A stretch of DNA of 64,000 nt from Limnohabitans sp. (GTDB lineage Bacteria > Pseudomonadota > Gammaproteobacteria > Burkholderiales > Burkholderiaceae_C), in NCBI GenBank assembly GCA_009693505.1, contig SHXD01000004.1:1-64000 (forward strand), written 5' to 3'. Shown in pieces: positions 49,348-58,729 of the stretch. Position numbers and translations under genes: made by a program. Positions within the stretch are counted from its first letter, which is position 1, and every line of letters begins with the position of its first letter. The notes under the pieces are model-generated. The model had not been told where the DNA came from, made no database searches, and saw nothing but the letters and a program-made list of their open reading frames with translations.

Positions 49348-50475
49348 ATGTCCAATAGCGGCATGGCATTTCAAAAGATCACTGAAATTCGAAACCAATT
49401 GCGTTGCTTAGGGGCCCGTCCTGCCCATGAGCAGCGCATTTTGCGTTTGTGGTCACAAGCCAAGCCGCAAAACAGTGGCAGCAGGCCCCTAGAGAGCTTC
49501 ATGCCGGCGGCTTTGCGTCAAGAGTTGCCGCAGTTGTCTGAAAAACTTTCCAATCTGCTTCGCTTGCAATCAACGCATCCCGCAGAAGATGGCTCGGTGC
49601 GTTGGCTACTTGCGCTTCAGGATGGCCAAACCGTTGAAACAGTGGGCTTGCCTCGGAATGGTGTGTGTGTGTCTTCGCAAGTCGGTTGCGCCGTGGGGTG
49701 TGTCTTTTGCATGACGGGCAAAGAAGGCTTGATCAGGCAGGTGGGCAGTGCAGAAATTGTGGCGCAGGTTGCCTTTGCTAGGTTGCACCGGGTTGTTAAA
49801 AAAGTGGTGTTCATGGGCATGGGTGAACCGGCCCACAATCTGGACAACGTGATGGAGGCCATGGAGGTGTTGGGCACGGTGGGCAACATTGGCCATAAGT
49901 CATTGGTGTTCTCAACTGTGGGCGACTGGCGTGTTTTCGAGCGACTGCCTCTTGGTTTGGTCAAGCCCGCACTGGCGCTTTCTTTGCATTCCACCCGAGC
50001 CGATTTGCGCGCTGAATTGTTGCCACGAGCCCCCAAAATGACCCCTGAAGAGTTGGTGGAGGCTGCGGAAACCTACGCCCAACAAACGGGTTACCCCATT
50101 CAATACCAGTGGACTTTGCTTGAAGGCGTGAACGATACCCAAGAGGAAATTGAAGGCATCGTTCGATTGCTCAAAGGCAAATACGCATTGATGAACATGA
50201 TCCCCTACAACGCTGTAGACGATTTGCCTTTCAAGCGCCTCTCATGGGAGCGTGCCGCAGAAATTGCGCGCACGCTGCACCGGCAAGGCATTCTGACGAA
50301 GCTTAGAAATTCTGCAGGCCAAGATGTGCAAGGTGGGTGCGGGCAACTGCGTGCCCGCCATCTTCAGTCAGAGTCGAGTCATGAACTGCACAACTCAAGC
50401 AAGACCTTCAAGCCTCAACAGGCCCTTGAGGCGCCTGTTCACTTTGTTAAAGCGAAACCTGCCACGTTCTTGTAG
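49348..50475 (+). CDS. RlmN/Cfr-like radical SAM RNA methyltransferase
   Basis: 375 residues. The [4Fe-4S] motif is C114-x3-C118-x2-C121 in SSQVGCAVGCVFCMTG. The methyl-carrying cysteine is C331 in GGCGQLRARH, so both RlmN hallmarks exist. It differs from canonical RlmN in several places, such as FSTVGDWRVFERLPLGLVKP, and has a C-terminal tail of about 35 residues. It could be the 23S A2503 enzyme or a paralogue; canonical rlmN in related genomes usually sits next to ndk. The 3' end overlaps the convergent monooxygenase gene by 37 bp. Confidence 0.8.
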   Translation: MSNSGMAFQKITEIRNQLRCLGARPAHEQRILRLWSQAKPQNSGSRPLESFMPAALRQELPQLSEKLSNLLRLQSTHPAEDGSVRWLLALQDGQTVETVGLPRNGVCVSSQVGCAVGCVFCMTGKEGLIRQVGSAEIVAQVAFARLHRVVKKVVFMGMGEPAHNLDNVMEAMEVLGTVGNIGHKSLVFSTVGDWRVFERLPLGLVKPALALSLHSTRADLRAELLPRAPKMTPEELVEAAETYAQQTGYPIQYQWTLLEGVNDTQEEIEGIVRLLKGKYALMNMIPYNAVDDLPFKRLSWERAAEIARTLHRQGILTKLRNSAGQDVQGGCGQLRARHLQSESSHELHNSSKTFKPQQALEAPVHFVKAKPATFL

Positions 50476-51665
50476 TTGTCTGAAATTTGACGTAACTCGT
50501 CTTGGCTGATCAGATCGTCAATGTGGCGGAAAGGTTTGCCACCGCTCAGTTCTTGCGCCTTCATGATAATAAAGTCGGGCGGAACATTGCGATTGGTTTC
50601 AACCACTTTGGCGGTGGTGGAGAGCCTTGAAGATTCGTACATTTTGAGTGCGTCTCGCGGATCAGCTTGCTGGCTCAATTGATCAGACAAAGTGCGAGCA
50701 TCTATCAGTGCTTGGGCGGAGCCATTCGAGCCGCGTGGGTACATGGGGTGAGCTGCATCGCCCATGAGAGTGATGCGTCCTTGCGTCCAGAAAGGCAATG
50801 CGTCTTTGTCGACCATGGGGTATTCAAAAACCTTCTCGGACTTCAAGATGAGTTCGGGCACATTGAGGAAATCAAACTTGAAATCTTTGTAAATTTCTGC
50901 GCAGACTCCTGGGTCGACCGAACGATTCCAGTCGTTCATGACGGCGTTGGGTTTTTGCAATTCAGCCACCCAGTTGATCAGCTGGTTGCCTTTGCCATCG
51001 ACGTTGTCGACGATGGGGTAGATGACCATTTTGCCGACTTCCACCGTGCCAATTCGCAAATAAGTTTTGCCGGTAAGGATGGGCGGGTGAATGGTCACAC
51101 CACGCCAAGTATTGATGCCGCCAAAACAAAGTGCATCTGTGGGGTGCATCTGTTTGCGAACTGCAGAATTTACGCCATCGCAAGCCACAGCAATGTTGGC
51201 TTTCACGGACACATTGGTGTTGTTGTGGGCGTTGAGGAAATTTAAATGAACGCCATTGCCATCTTGCGAATAGCCGGTGCACCTCATGCCGGTGTGCACT
51301 TTGTCTGCGCCCAATCGGCTGACTGCAGCATCAAACAAAATTCGGTGCAATTTTCCGCGATGCGCGCCAATCTCTGGAAGTGAATAGCCGGCGTGCCGCC
51401 CCCGAGCTTCTTTGTAAACAAATTGGCCGTGGTGAGTGAAGAACACACTTTCCAGGTTTTCAATGCCGGCCGCTTCAATGGCAGACTGCACCCCAAGTTC
51501 GGCAAGTTCCCGCATGGCATGGGGCAGCAGCGTAATGCCCACACCAATTTCTTTGACTTCGTTGACAGCTTCAAAGACATCGCAGTCAATGCCGCGCTTG
51601 TGAAGCCCTAATGCAAAACTCAATCCGGCAATGCCGCCGCCCACAATGGCAATGTTCATGGTCAT
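50439..51665 (-). CDS. FAD-dependent aromatic monooxygenase
   Basis: 408 residues of the class A flavoprotein hydroxylase type (salicylate or hydroxybenzoate hydroxylase relatives). The FAD-binding VGGGIAGLSFALGLHKRG lies at 8-25, and the second motif GDAAHPMYPRGSNGSAQALI near 302. It uses NAD(P)H and oxygen to hydroxylate an aromatic or related acid. The start overlaps the upstream Bug gene (ATGA), a hint that the Bug protein supplies its substrate. The exact substrate cannot be told. Confidence 0.88.
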   Translation of the reverse strand: MTMNIAIVGGGIAGLSFALGLHKRGIDCDVFEAVNEVKEIGVGITLLPHAMRELAELGVQSAIEAAGIENLESVFFTHHGQFVYKEARGRHAGYSLPEIGAHRGKLHRILFDAAVSRLGADKVHTGMRCTGYSQDGNGVHLNFLNAHNNTNVSVKANIAVACDGVNSAVRKQMHPTDALCFGGINTWRGVTIHPPILTGKTYLRIGTVEVGKMVIYPIVDNVDGKGNQLINWVAELQKPNAVMNDWNRSVDPGVCAEIYKDFKFDFLNVPELILKSEKVFEYPMVDKDALPFWTQGRITLMGDAAHPMYPRGSNGSAQALIDARTLSDQLSQQADPRDALKMYESSRLSTTAKVVETNRNVPPDFIIMKAQELSGGKPFRHIDDLISQDELRQISDNYKNVAGFALTK

Positions 51666-52645
51666 TCTGCTTTGATGTTTTGAGATTTGATGAGTTCGGC
51701 CCAGCGGATGGCATCTTTCTCGACCAGTCGACCGAACTCTTCGGGTGTGCTGTTGGCAGGGTCCATGCCTTGGGGTTGAAACGCCTTTTGAATGTCTTCG
51801 CTGGCCAAAATCAATTTAATTTCTTTGTTGTAGGCCTGAATGATGTCGTTGGGCGTATTTTTAGGCGCGAAGATGCCGAACCACATGTCGACATTCACTT
51901 GGCCGGCCTTAGATTCTGCAATGGTGGGTACGTTGGGCAACAAAGGATGCCGCTGTTCGCTGCCCAAGCCTAAGGCGATGAGCTTGCCTGCTCTTATTTG
52001 GGGCAAGGCCACGTGAATCGGCAAGAACATGGCATCCACTTGACCACCTAACAAGTCTGTGACTGCGGGTGCCGTACCGCGATAAGGAATGTGGGTTAAG
52101 AAGACTTTGGAAGTGTTTTTGAACAGCTCCATGGCCAAGTGGTGAGGGGTGCCCACGCCAGGAGACGCATAGTTGATGCGGCCAGGGTTGGCTTTGGCAG
52201 CAGCCACCAAATCTAAGGGTGTTTTGAAATTGGTTTTGGGATGCGTGACCAACAGCAACTGCCCCCAACTGGTCAGAATGACGGGTGCTAAGTCTTTCAC
52301 AGGGTCAAAGCTCAAGCTGGTGTAGAGGCTCTTGTTCATGACCAGTGTGTTGACACTGACCAAGAGGGTTTGACCATCGGGTGCCGCGCGCACCACGGCC
52401 TCTGTTCCAATGTTGCCTGATGCACCCACCCTGTTTTCAACGACCACCGGTCTGCCAAGTCTTTGGGAGAGTTTGGGGCCAACAGTTCGGGCAATCAAAT
52501 CAATGCCAGTCCCAGGTGTAAAGGGCACGATTAATTTGATGGGCGCTTGATTGCCGGCCACAGGATTGTTGGCGCTGGCGTTTTGTGCAAATGCGGTGAA
52601 GCTTGCAGAAAGACACAAAAGAAGAATGAAGGGTAGGCGTTTCAT
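51662..52645 (-). CDS. Bug/TctC-family tripartite tricarboxylate binding protein
   Basis: 327 residues; the signal peptide ends near FAQNA (about 22). The Bug motif is slightly altered: APIKLIVPFTPGTGIDLIAR, followed by ENRVGASGNIGTEAVVRAAP. It is a periplasmic carboxylate receptor without adjacent permease genes. It lies between an EamA exporter (12 bp) and the flavin monooxygenase (ATGA overlap). Confidence 0.92.
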   Translation of the reverse strand: MKRLPFILLLCLSASFTAFAQNASANNPVAGNQAPIKLIVPFTPGTGIDLIARTVGPKLSQRLGRPVVVENRVGASGNIGTEAVVRAAPDGQTLLVSVNTLVMNKSLYTSLSFDPVKDLAPVILTSWGQLLLVTHPKTNFKTPLDLVAAAKANPGRINYASPGVGTPHHLAMELFKNTSKVFLTHIPYRGTAPAVTDLLGGQVDAMFLPIHVALPQIRAGKLIALGLGSEQRHPLLPNVPTIAESKAGQVNVDMWFGIFAPKNTPNDIIQAYNKEIKLILASEDIQKAFQPQGMDPANSTPEEFGRLVEKDAIRWAELIKSQNIKAE

Positions 52646-52657
52646 GATTTGATCATT

Positions 52658-53569
52658 TCATTTTTTAGGAAATAAGCCACTTGATAAGGCCGTGCCAAAA
52701 ACTACTATTCCGCCCAAGAATAGCATGCTCAGAGTGACTGTTTCACCTAAAAATGCCACGCCATAGATTAAAGCAAATACAGGAATTAAAAAAGTCACAG
52801 TCAGTGCTTTGGCTGGCCCTGCACGGTTGACCAATCTGAAATACAAAATGTAGGCAATGCCCGTACAGGCCACGCCCAATATGACAATTGACAGCCAGGC
52901 CTGAGTGCTTGGCATGGCTTCTGGCATGGCCCAAAGCGCTGGCAATGCAAGCGCCAAACTGGCACCCAATTGGCTGCCTGTCGAAGAGACGAGTGGCGGT
53001 AAATTGGGCATGAATTTTTTTGTAAAGCTACCTGAGATGGCATAACACAGGGTGGCAACAAGGCATGCTGCAATGGCTGTGTATTGACCCCAAGGGCTGG
53101 CATCTGGGTTGGCGGCACTGTGAAAACTGGTTTGATTGCTGGCCAATAGCGTGACACCCATGAAGCCAATGAACAAGCCTGCAATTCGCCATCGGTTTAA
53201 ACGATCGTCTAACCAGAGACAAGCGACGACAGCTGCAAACAATGGCACTGCCGCATTCAAAATGGCTGACAAGCCTGTCGAAATGTGCATGACAGCATAG
53301 GCAAACAAGGCGAAAGGCAAGGCGGAATTGAAAACACCAAAGCCCAAAATGATCTTCCACTTTGATTTAAACAAAGTCCAGTGGCCTTGCCAAAGCATGA
53401 AAGGAAATAAAAAAAGTGTGGCTACGCAAACGCGTGTCCAGGCCGTGGCCAAGGGGCCAAATTCTGCCGCGCCCATGCGCATGAATAAAAATGATGAGCC
53501 CCATAAAGCGGCCAACATCAAGTAGTCGACTCGCCAATCTTGCGAATCGCTACGGGTTTTTTCACTCAT
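52658..53569 (-). CDS. EamA/DMT family transporter
   Basis: 303 residues with ten predicted helices in two EamA repeats; AALWGSSFLFMRMGAAEFGP near the start is typical. Inner-membrane exporter of unknown metabolite. The start overlaps the ogt stop (ATGA at 53569-53566). It is part of the ogt-DMT-Bug-monooxygenase operon. Confidence 0.88.
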   Translation of the reverse strand: MSEKTRSDSQDWRVDYLMLAALWGSSFLFMRMGAAEFGPLATAWTRVCVATLFLFPFMLWQGHWTLFKSKWKIILGFGVFNSALPFALFAYAVMHISTGLSAILNAAVPLFAAVVACLWLDDRLNRWRIAGLFIGFMGVTLLASNQTSFHSAANPDASPWGQYTAIAACLVATLCYAISGSFTKKFMPNLPPLVSSTGSQLGASLALALPALWAMPEAMPSTQAWLSIVILGVACTGIAYILYFRLVNRAGPAKALTVTFLIPVFALIYGVAFLGETVTLSMLFLGGIVVFGTALSSGLFPKK

Positions 53570-54114
53570 TGATGGTGACCTGCCAAGGATGGGCTGATGC
53601 TTGCGTTTTCAAGCTTCAACAAAGCTTGTTTGCGCCAAATGCCGCCTGCATAACCTGTGATTTGACCCTGACTGCCCATCACGCGGTGGCAAGGAATAAG
53701 GATGCTGATGGGGTTGCGGCCGACAGCTGTGCCGACGGCCCTGACCGCCATGGGGCGACCGATGGCTGCAGCAAGTTGACCATAGCTGCATGTTTGCCCC
53801 ATGGGAATGCTCATAAGGGCATGCCAAACGGCTTTTTGGAATTCTGTGCCAGCGCTCAAATCCAGCGCAAGGTTTTGCAGTGCTTTTCTAGCTGAACTGG
53901 CAGGGGACCATTTTTGGTCAAAGTAATTGCTGAGGCTTTGCTCGGCTTGAAGCAAAGTGGGGTGTTGCTTTGAAAGTGTCCAAGCGTGCGTGTTTGGAAA
54001 ATGTTTTTGGTTTTCAAACCAAACACCGCTCAGCCCCTTCGGATTGGCTGCAAGGGTCAATGACCCCCATGGACTTTGAATGGTTTTGTGACAGGTTTCA
54101 GGGTGAAATTGCAT
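53566..54114 (-). CDS. ogt: Methylated-DNA-[protein]-cysteine S-methyltransferase
   Basis: 182 residues. The suicide acceptor motif is PCHRV with C142, preceded by GQTCSYGQLAAAIGRPMAVR, the DNA-binding helix. It removes methyl groups from O6-methylguanine in one step. It lacks the N-terminal AdaA domain, so it is of the Ogt class. First gene of a four-gene coupled operon and divergent from algC (110-bp gap). Confidence 0.93.
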   Translation of the reverse strand: MQFHPETCHKTIQSPWGSLTLAANPKGLSGVWFENQKHFPNTHAWTLSKQHPTLLQAEQSLSNYFDQKWSPASSARKALQNLALDLSAGTEFQKAVWHALMSIPMGQTCSYGQLAAAIGRPMAVRAVGTAVGRNPISILIPCHRVMGSQGQITGYAGGIWRKQALLKLENASISPSLAGHHQ

Positions 54115-54224
54115 GCGGCCATCGTATCCGATTTGAGCCTACCGCACCTACAATGGGGGCCAAAGAAGTTCACCCGGGGTCGCGCAGGAAAGTGGTGCGT
54201 CAAATTTATCAAGGCTATTTTTTT

Positions 54225-55628
54225 ATGCAAGTCACGGCATCTATTTTCAAGGCTTACGACATTCGCGGTACCTACCTGCGAAACATGGACGAAAACTTGG
54301 CTGAAGCCTTGGGCCGTGCCTTTGGCAGTTTGGCCATGAAGGAAGGACGGCATACCGTGGCGGTTGGGCGAGATGGTCGCCTGAGTGGGCCCGTGTTGTC
54401 GGCAGCCTTAATGCGGGGCCTGGTGGCCGTTGGCATTGAAGTCATTGATGTGGGACTGACCACCACACCTCAACTTTATTTTGCAGCGCACACTGTGTGC
54501 GACAGCGGCATTCAAGTGACGGGCAGCCACAACCCCAAAGATGACAACGGTTTCAAAATGGTGTTGGGTGGCCGGGCTGTTTATGGCGATGAAATCAAGG
54601 CCTTGCAACACATTATTGAAAATGAGTCTTGGCAATGCAAAGACGGTGGCTCTTTGCGTGCTGTCAATATTTTGCCCGCCTACATTGAGCGCATTGTGTC
54701 GGACATTCAGTTGACCCGTCCCCTGAAAATTGTGGTCGATTCTGGCAATGGCATTGCTGGCGCCAGTGCCCCCGGTATTTTTCGTGCATTGGGCTGTGAG
54801 GTCATTGAATTGTTCAGCGAAGTGGATGGCAACTTTCCCAACCACCATCCCGACCCTAGCAAACCAGAAAATTTGAAAGATCTCATTGCCGCGCTGCAAA
54901 GTTCGGGTGCCGAACTAGGGCTGGCGTTTGATGGCGATGGCGATCGCCTGGGCATCGTCACGCAAGATGGTGAAACCATTTACCCAGACAGGCAAATGCA
55001 ACTGTTTGCCCAAGACGTATTGAGTCGAGTGCCCAATGGCACCATTTTGTTTGATGTGAAGTGCTCGCAACGTTTGGCTCCCGCCATTCGCGCTGCGGGC
55101 GGAAAAGCTCTGATGTACAAAACAGGCCACTCTCTGATCAAAGCCAAGATGAAACAGATAGAAGCAGAGGGCGGTGAAGCGCCACTGGGCGGTGAGATGA
55201 GTGGCCATATCTTTTTCAAGGAGCGTTGGTATGGCTTTGACGATGGCACCTACGCGGGTTGTCGTCTCTTGGAAATTTTAAGTCGCAGCCCCAACGCCAA
55301 TGAAGTTCTCAAAGCATTGCCAAGCAGTTTCAGCACGCCCGAGTTAAACGTGGCGTGCCAAGAGGGTGAGCCTCACCAACTCACAGCCAAATTGTTGAGA
55401 GTGGCTGCTGACTATTTTTTGGCCCCCGCTGAAATTTCAGACATGGACGGTTTGCGTGTCGATTGGCCCGATGGCTTTGGTTTGATTCGCGCTTCCAACA
55501 CCACACCTGTGCTGGTCTTGCGTTTTGAAGGGCATACAGAAGCTGCCCTGCATCGCATTGAAAACGACATGCTGACCTTGTTGAGAACCGTCAAACCAGA
55601 TGCCAGCTTGCAAAGCTCGGCGCATTGA
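54225..55628 (+). CDS. algC: Phosphomannomutase / phosphoglucomutase
   Basis: 467 residues from ATG 54225; the in-frame extension to 53970 runs antisense into ogt and is rejected. The phosphoserine motif is TGSHNPKDDNG with S101; the metal loop is FDGDGDRLG near 242, and sugar binding is GEMSGHIFFKE. It interconverts hexose 1- and 6-phosphates for GDP-mannose, LPS core and other sugars. It is followed by waaA, giving an envelope-sugar pair. Confidence 0.93.
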   Translation: MQVTASIFKAYDIRGTYLRNMDENLAEALGRAFGSLAMKEGRHTVAVGRDGRLSGPVLSAALMRGLVAVGIEVIDVGLTTTPQLYFAAHTVCDSGIQVTGSHNPKDDNGFKMVLGGRAVYGDEIKALQHIIENESWQCKDGGSLRAVNILPAYIERIVSDIQLTRPLKIVVDSGNGIAGASAPGIFRALGCEVIELFSEVDGNFPNHHPDPSKPENLKDLIAALQSSGAELGLAFDGDGDRLGIVTQDGETIYPDRQMQLFAQDVLSRVPNGTILFDVKCSQRLAPAIRAAGGKALMYKTGHSLIKAKMKQIEAEGGEAPLGGEMSGHIFFKERWYGFDDGTYAGCRLLEILSRSPNANEVLKALPSSFSTPELNVACQEGEPHQLTAKLLRVAADYFLAPAEISDMDGLRVDWPDGFGLIRASNTTPVLVLRFEGHTEAALHRIENDMLTLLRTVKPDASLQSSAH

Positions 55629-55659
55629 TGGGTGTGCCTCATTCTTTCGGATTTGCTGA

Positions 55660-56982
55660 GTGATTTCTAATCTCTCTCTTTGGCTTTACAGCGTTTTCAT
55701 GCAGCTGGCGCAGCCCCTGCTTCGACGTAAGTTGCACAAGCGAGCCCAAGCAGAGCCGCTTTATGGCCAGTTCATGGAAGAGCGATTTGGTCATTACACG
55801 CAAAGCGCTCGTCAAGACTGGATTTGGATTCATGCAGTTTCTTTGGGCGAAGCCCGCACTGCAGCCATTTTGCTGGAGGGTTTGCGGCAGGCCATGCCTG
55901 GGATGAAATTGTTGCTTACAAATGGCACAGCAACGGGGCGCGAAGAAGGGCGCAAACTTTTGCAAGACGGCGATTTGCAAGTTTGGCAGCCTTGGGATTC
56001 GCCTGAAGTGCTTGATCGTTTTTTTCTCGCATTCAAACCCAAAATGGGTTTGTTGCTTGAGACGGAAGTGTGGCCTGTGTTGGTTCAGCGTGCGCATGTT
56101 CACGGCGTTCCCATCATGTTGGTCAACGCACGCATGAGTGAAAAATCGATGCAGCAGGCGCAGCGATGGCCCGCTCTCATGCGGCCTGCCTATGCGTCAC
56201 TCAGCGCAGTCTTTGCGCAAGCGCAAGACGATGCCACCCGACTGAAGACTTTAGGTGCCAAGGTTCAGGGCATCTTCGGTAATCTGAAGTTTGATGCTAA
56301 GACTGATGCGGCCCAATTTGCATTGGGTCAATCTTGGCGCCATCAATTGACTGCACCCGTTGTCATGTTGGCCAGTTCGCGCGAGGGTGAAGAAAGATCA
56401 TGGTTGGAGGCTTGGCAGACATTCATCACGCAACATCCTGATGTCCAAGTGAATTGGCTGATCGTGCCAAGGCATCCGCAGCGTGTGACTGAGGTTGAAA
56501 GTTTGCTGCAGTCTGGCGGTCTGCGAGTTTCAAGACGTTCAACATGGGGCTTAAAAGGCCCCACCTTGGGCTCAGATTTAAGTGCAGAAAACACACACCC
56601 AACACCAGTGGTTCTGTTGGGTGACAGTCTTGGTGAAATGGCACTTTATTACAGCTTGTCCGATGTAGCTTTGCTTGGCGGCAGCTTTGAAAAATTGGGC
56701 GGTCAAAATTTAATTGAAGCGGCGGCCTGTGCTTGCCCCATTGTGATGGGGCCACATACCTTCAATTTTTCAGAGGCTTCAGAAGCGGCACAAACCTCGG
56801 GTGCGGCACAGCGTGCAGCCAACATGGCAGAAGCTGTACGCATGGCTTTGGAAACAGTGCAGAACAAGCAAGAGCAACAGATGCGCGCACATCATGCTGC
56901 GCAATTTGCACAGCAGCATGGCGGTGCTACTGAACGCACTGTGCTGGCAGTGCAAGAGTTGCTGAATTCAATCAGAGATTGA
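55660..56982 (+). CDS. waaA: 3-deoxy-D-manno-octulosonic acid transferase
   Basis: 440 residues; the start is GTG at 55660, 31 bp after algC. The GT30 domain begins WIHAVSLGEARTA, and LLTNGTATGREEGRK, LETEVWPVLV and the C-terminal LLGDSLGEMALYY / FEKLGGQNLIEAAA motifs follow. It adds Kdo residues to lipid IVA at the inner membrane. The N-terminal helix anchors it. It converges on tolC with a 13-bp gap that includes a GATTGAATTCAATC palindrome. Confidence 0.94.
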   Translation: MISNLSLWLYSVFMQLAQPLLRRKLHKRAQAEPLYGQFMEERFGHYTQSARQDWIWIHAVSLGEARTAAILLEGLRQAMPGMKLLLTNGTATGREEGRKLLQDGDLQVWQPWDSPEVLDRFFLAFKPKMGLLLETEVWPVLVQRAHVHGVPIMLVNARMSEKSMQQAQRWPALMRPAYASLSAVFAQAQDDATRLKTLGAKVQGIFGNLKFDAKTDAAQFALGQSWRHQLTAPVVMLASSREGEERSWLEAWQTFITQHPDVQVNWLIVPRHPQRVTEVESLLQSGGLRVSRRSTWGLKGPTLGSDLSAENTHPTPVVLLGDSLGEMALYYSLSDVALLGGSFEKLGGQNLIEAAACACPIVMGPHTFNFSEASEAAQTSGAAQRAANMAEAVRMALETVQNKQEQQMRAHHAAQFAQQHGGATERTVLAVQELLNSIRD

Positions 56983-56995
56983 ATTCAATCATCTT

Positions 56996-58315
56996 TCAAG
57001 GATTTAAAAGTGCATTGATCGAAGCCAGATCGGCTTCAGTCAGCGTGCCAGCGGATTGTCGGAGTTTAAGTTGACCCAACAAAACATCGTAACGCGCTTT
57101 GGCCAAATCACGTTTGGTCTGGAACAGTTGGCTTTGGCTGTTGAGCACATCGATGTTGATGCGCACACCCACTTGATACCCCAACTTGTTGGCGTCTAAA
57201 GCGCTTTGGCTAGAGGCCTCTGCGGCTTGCAGTGCATTGACTTGACCAATGCCAGATTGCAAGCCGAAGAAGGCGGTGCGTGTAGATTGCGCAACATTGC
57301 GTTCAGCGGCATCGAGGTCTGAGCGTGCTTTGTCTTCCAGTGCAACTGTTTCCTTGATGCGGTTTTGAGTCGCATAGCCGGAAAACAAGGGCATGTTAAA
57401 GGCCAAGCTGATGCTGTTTGAGTTGGTGTCCACTTGAGATGAATTGATGCCCTTGCCGTTTTTATAGCGTGTGGGTGTGAAGCCAGCAACCAAGTCGAGC
57501 GTGGGTTTGTTGCCTGCCTCTGCTTTCGTTGTTTCAAGTTTGGCAATGTCCAAGCTTGCGCGGCTTTGAAGAACAGCAGGGTTGAATTCTGAAGACTGTT
57601 TCACCCATTGGTCGATCGAGGATGACTCTGGGGCAGAGAGCTTGGCCATGCGTGACAAAGATTTGGGCTCGATGTTGTTGAGCCCGACCAGTTGATTCAA
57701 AGCCATGCGTTTGATGCGCAAATCGTTGTCGGCTGCAATCTCTTGTGCCAGAACCAAGTCATAGCGAGCCTGCGCTTCGCGGCTGTCGGTGATGGTTGAG
57801 GTGCCGACTTCAAAGTTGCGTTTGGCGGCAGCCAATTGTTCGGCAACGGCCAATTTTTGGGCTTTCACAAAGTCCAAGCTTTCACGGGAAATGAGCACAT
57901 CAAAGTAGGCTTGGCTCAAACGAACCATGAGGTCTTGCTCTGCAGCCTTGAGCTGAATGCTTGCTAACGCCAGTTGGCGCATGCCCTGTTCATAGGTGGC
58001 AGAGTTGGCAGGACGGTAGAGAGGTTGGGATGCATTAATGGTGGCGGCCATGCTTTGTGATTTGACGGTTTGCGAAGCGGCGACCAAGTCGACCTCGGTC
58101 CTGTTGAGGTTGGCAGACAAGCCAACGGTGGGGAGCAAAACAGCTTTGGCTTGTTCACCCTTTGACAAGTTGGCGGTGTATTGGTATTGAGCCGCCTTGT
58201 AAGTGGCATCGAAGCCGCGTGCTGTTTCGAACAAGGACATCAAGTTCTGTGATTGCGCTGAGCCAGCGAAAGCGGCTGAAACGGCCAAAGTGATTGTGAG
58301 TAAGCGAAAATTCAT
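56996..58315 (-). CDS. tolC: TolC-family outer membrane channel protein
   Basis: 439 residues: signal peptide 1-22 (AFAGSAQSQ), then two outer membrane efflux protein repeats containing long coiled-coil helices. The ending GVRINIDVLNSQSQLFQTKR is a conserved piece of the TolC hinge. It forms the outer membrane trimeric tunnel of tripartite efflux and type I secretion. It is the last gene of the run that begins with an RND pump, so it is likely its partner, though TolC often serves several pumps. Confidence 0.92.
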   Translation of the reverse strand: MNFRLLTITLAVSAAFAGSAQSQNLMSLFETARGFDATYKAAQYQYTANLSKGEQAKAVLLPTVGLSANLNRTEVDLVAASQTVKSQSMAATINASQPLYRPANSATYEQGMRQLALASIQLKAAEQDLMVRLSQAYFDVLISRESLDFVKAQKLAVAEQLAAAKRNFEVGTSTITDSREAQARYDLVLAQEIAADNDLRIKRMALNQLVGLNNIEPKSLSRMAKLSAPESSSIDQWVKQSSEFNPAVLQSRASLDIAKLETTKAEAGNKPTLDLVAGFTPTRYKNGKGINSSQVDTNSNSISLAFNMPLFSGYATQNRIKETVALEDKARSDLDAAERNVAQSTRTAFFGLQSGIGQVNALQAAEASSQSALDANKLGYQVGVRINIDVLNSQSQLFQTKRDLAKARYDVLLGQLKLRQSAGTLTEADLASINALLNP

Positions 58316-58357
58316 AAAAATCTTTCGTGGGATTAACCAATAAGAAGGGGTGTCAAT

Positions 58358-58696
58358 TCAATAAACAGGAACGCTGGCATCGACTTGGCTGGACCAAGCG
58401 TTGATGCCGCCACTGATGTTGGTGATATTTTCAAAGCCATGGTGTTCTAAAAATGCTGCGACCTGCATGCTTCTGCTGCCATGGTGGCAAAGGCATGCAA
58501 TGGGTCTTTGCTTATCGAGGTCTTGTAGGCGGTCTGGAACCGTCTGCATGGGCATGATTTGAACTTCGCAGCCAGCGGGTGCAATGCTTGCCAGTTGGCA
58601 TTCCCATGTTTCGCGCACATCCAAAATCAAGGGTAGGCCTTGAGCAGTGGCCTGAGATATCCATTCGTTAAATTGGGTGGGGCTAACTTGTTGCAT
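58358..58696 (-). CDS. Single-domain rhodanese-like protein
   Basis: 112 residues with one rhodanese domain; the active loop is CHHGSRS with C70. The loop length suits sulfur transfer (six-residue loop) rather than phosphatase activity. It lies between pcm (33 bp) and tolC (42 bp). Physiological role unknown; the same placement occurs in other betaproteobacteria as far as I recall. Confidence 0.88.
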   Translation of the reverse strand: MQQVSPTQFNEWISQATAQGLPLILDVRETWECQLASIAPAGCEVQIMPMQTVPDRLQDLDKQRPIACLCHHGSRSMQVAAFLEHHGFENITNISGGINAWSSQVDASVPVY

Positions 58697-58729
58697 AAAA
58701 GAGGCTGTGTTGTCTGTGGTTGTGCTGGA

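Noticed and set aside
53970-54224. N-terminal extension of the phosphomannomutase
   Set aside because: The 85 extra residues lie partly antisense to ogt and precede the conserved start of the family (FKAYDIRGTY).
56977-56990. GATTGAATTCAATC palindrome as a waaA/tolC terminator
   Set aside because: It is AT-rich with no loop space and no T-run, and it includes the waaA stop codon; probably chance.
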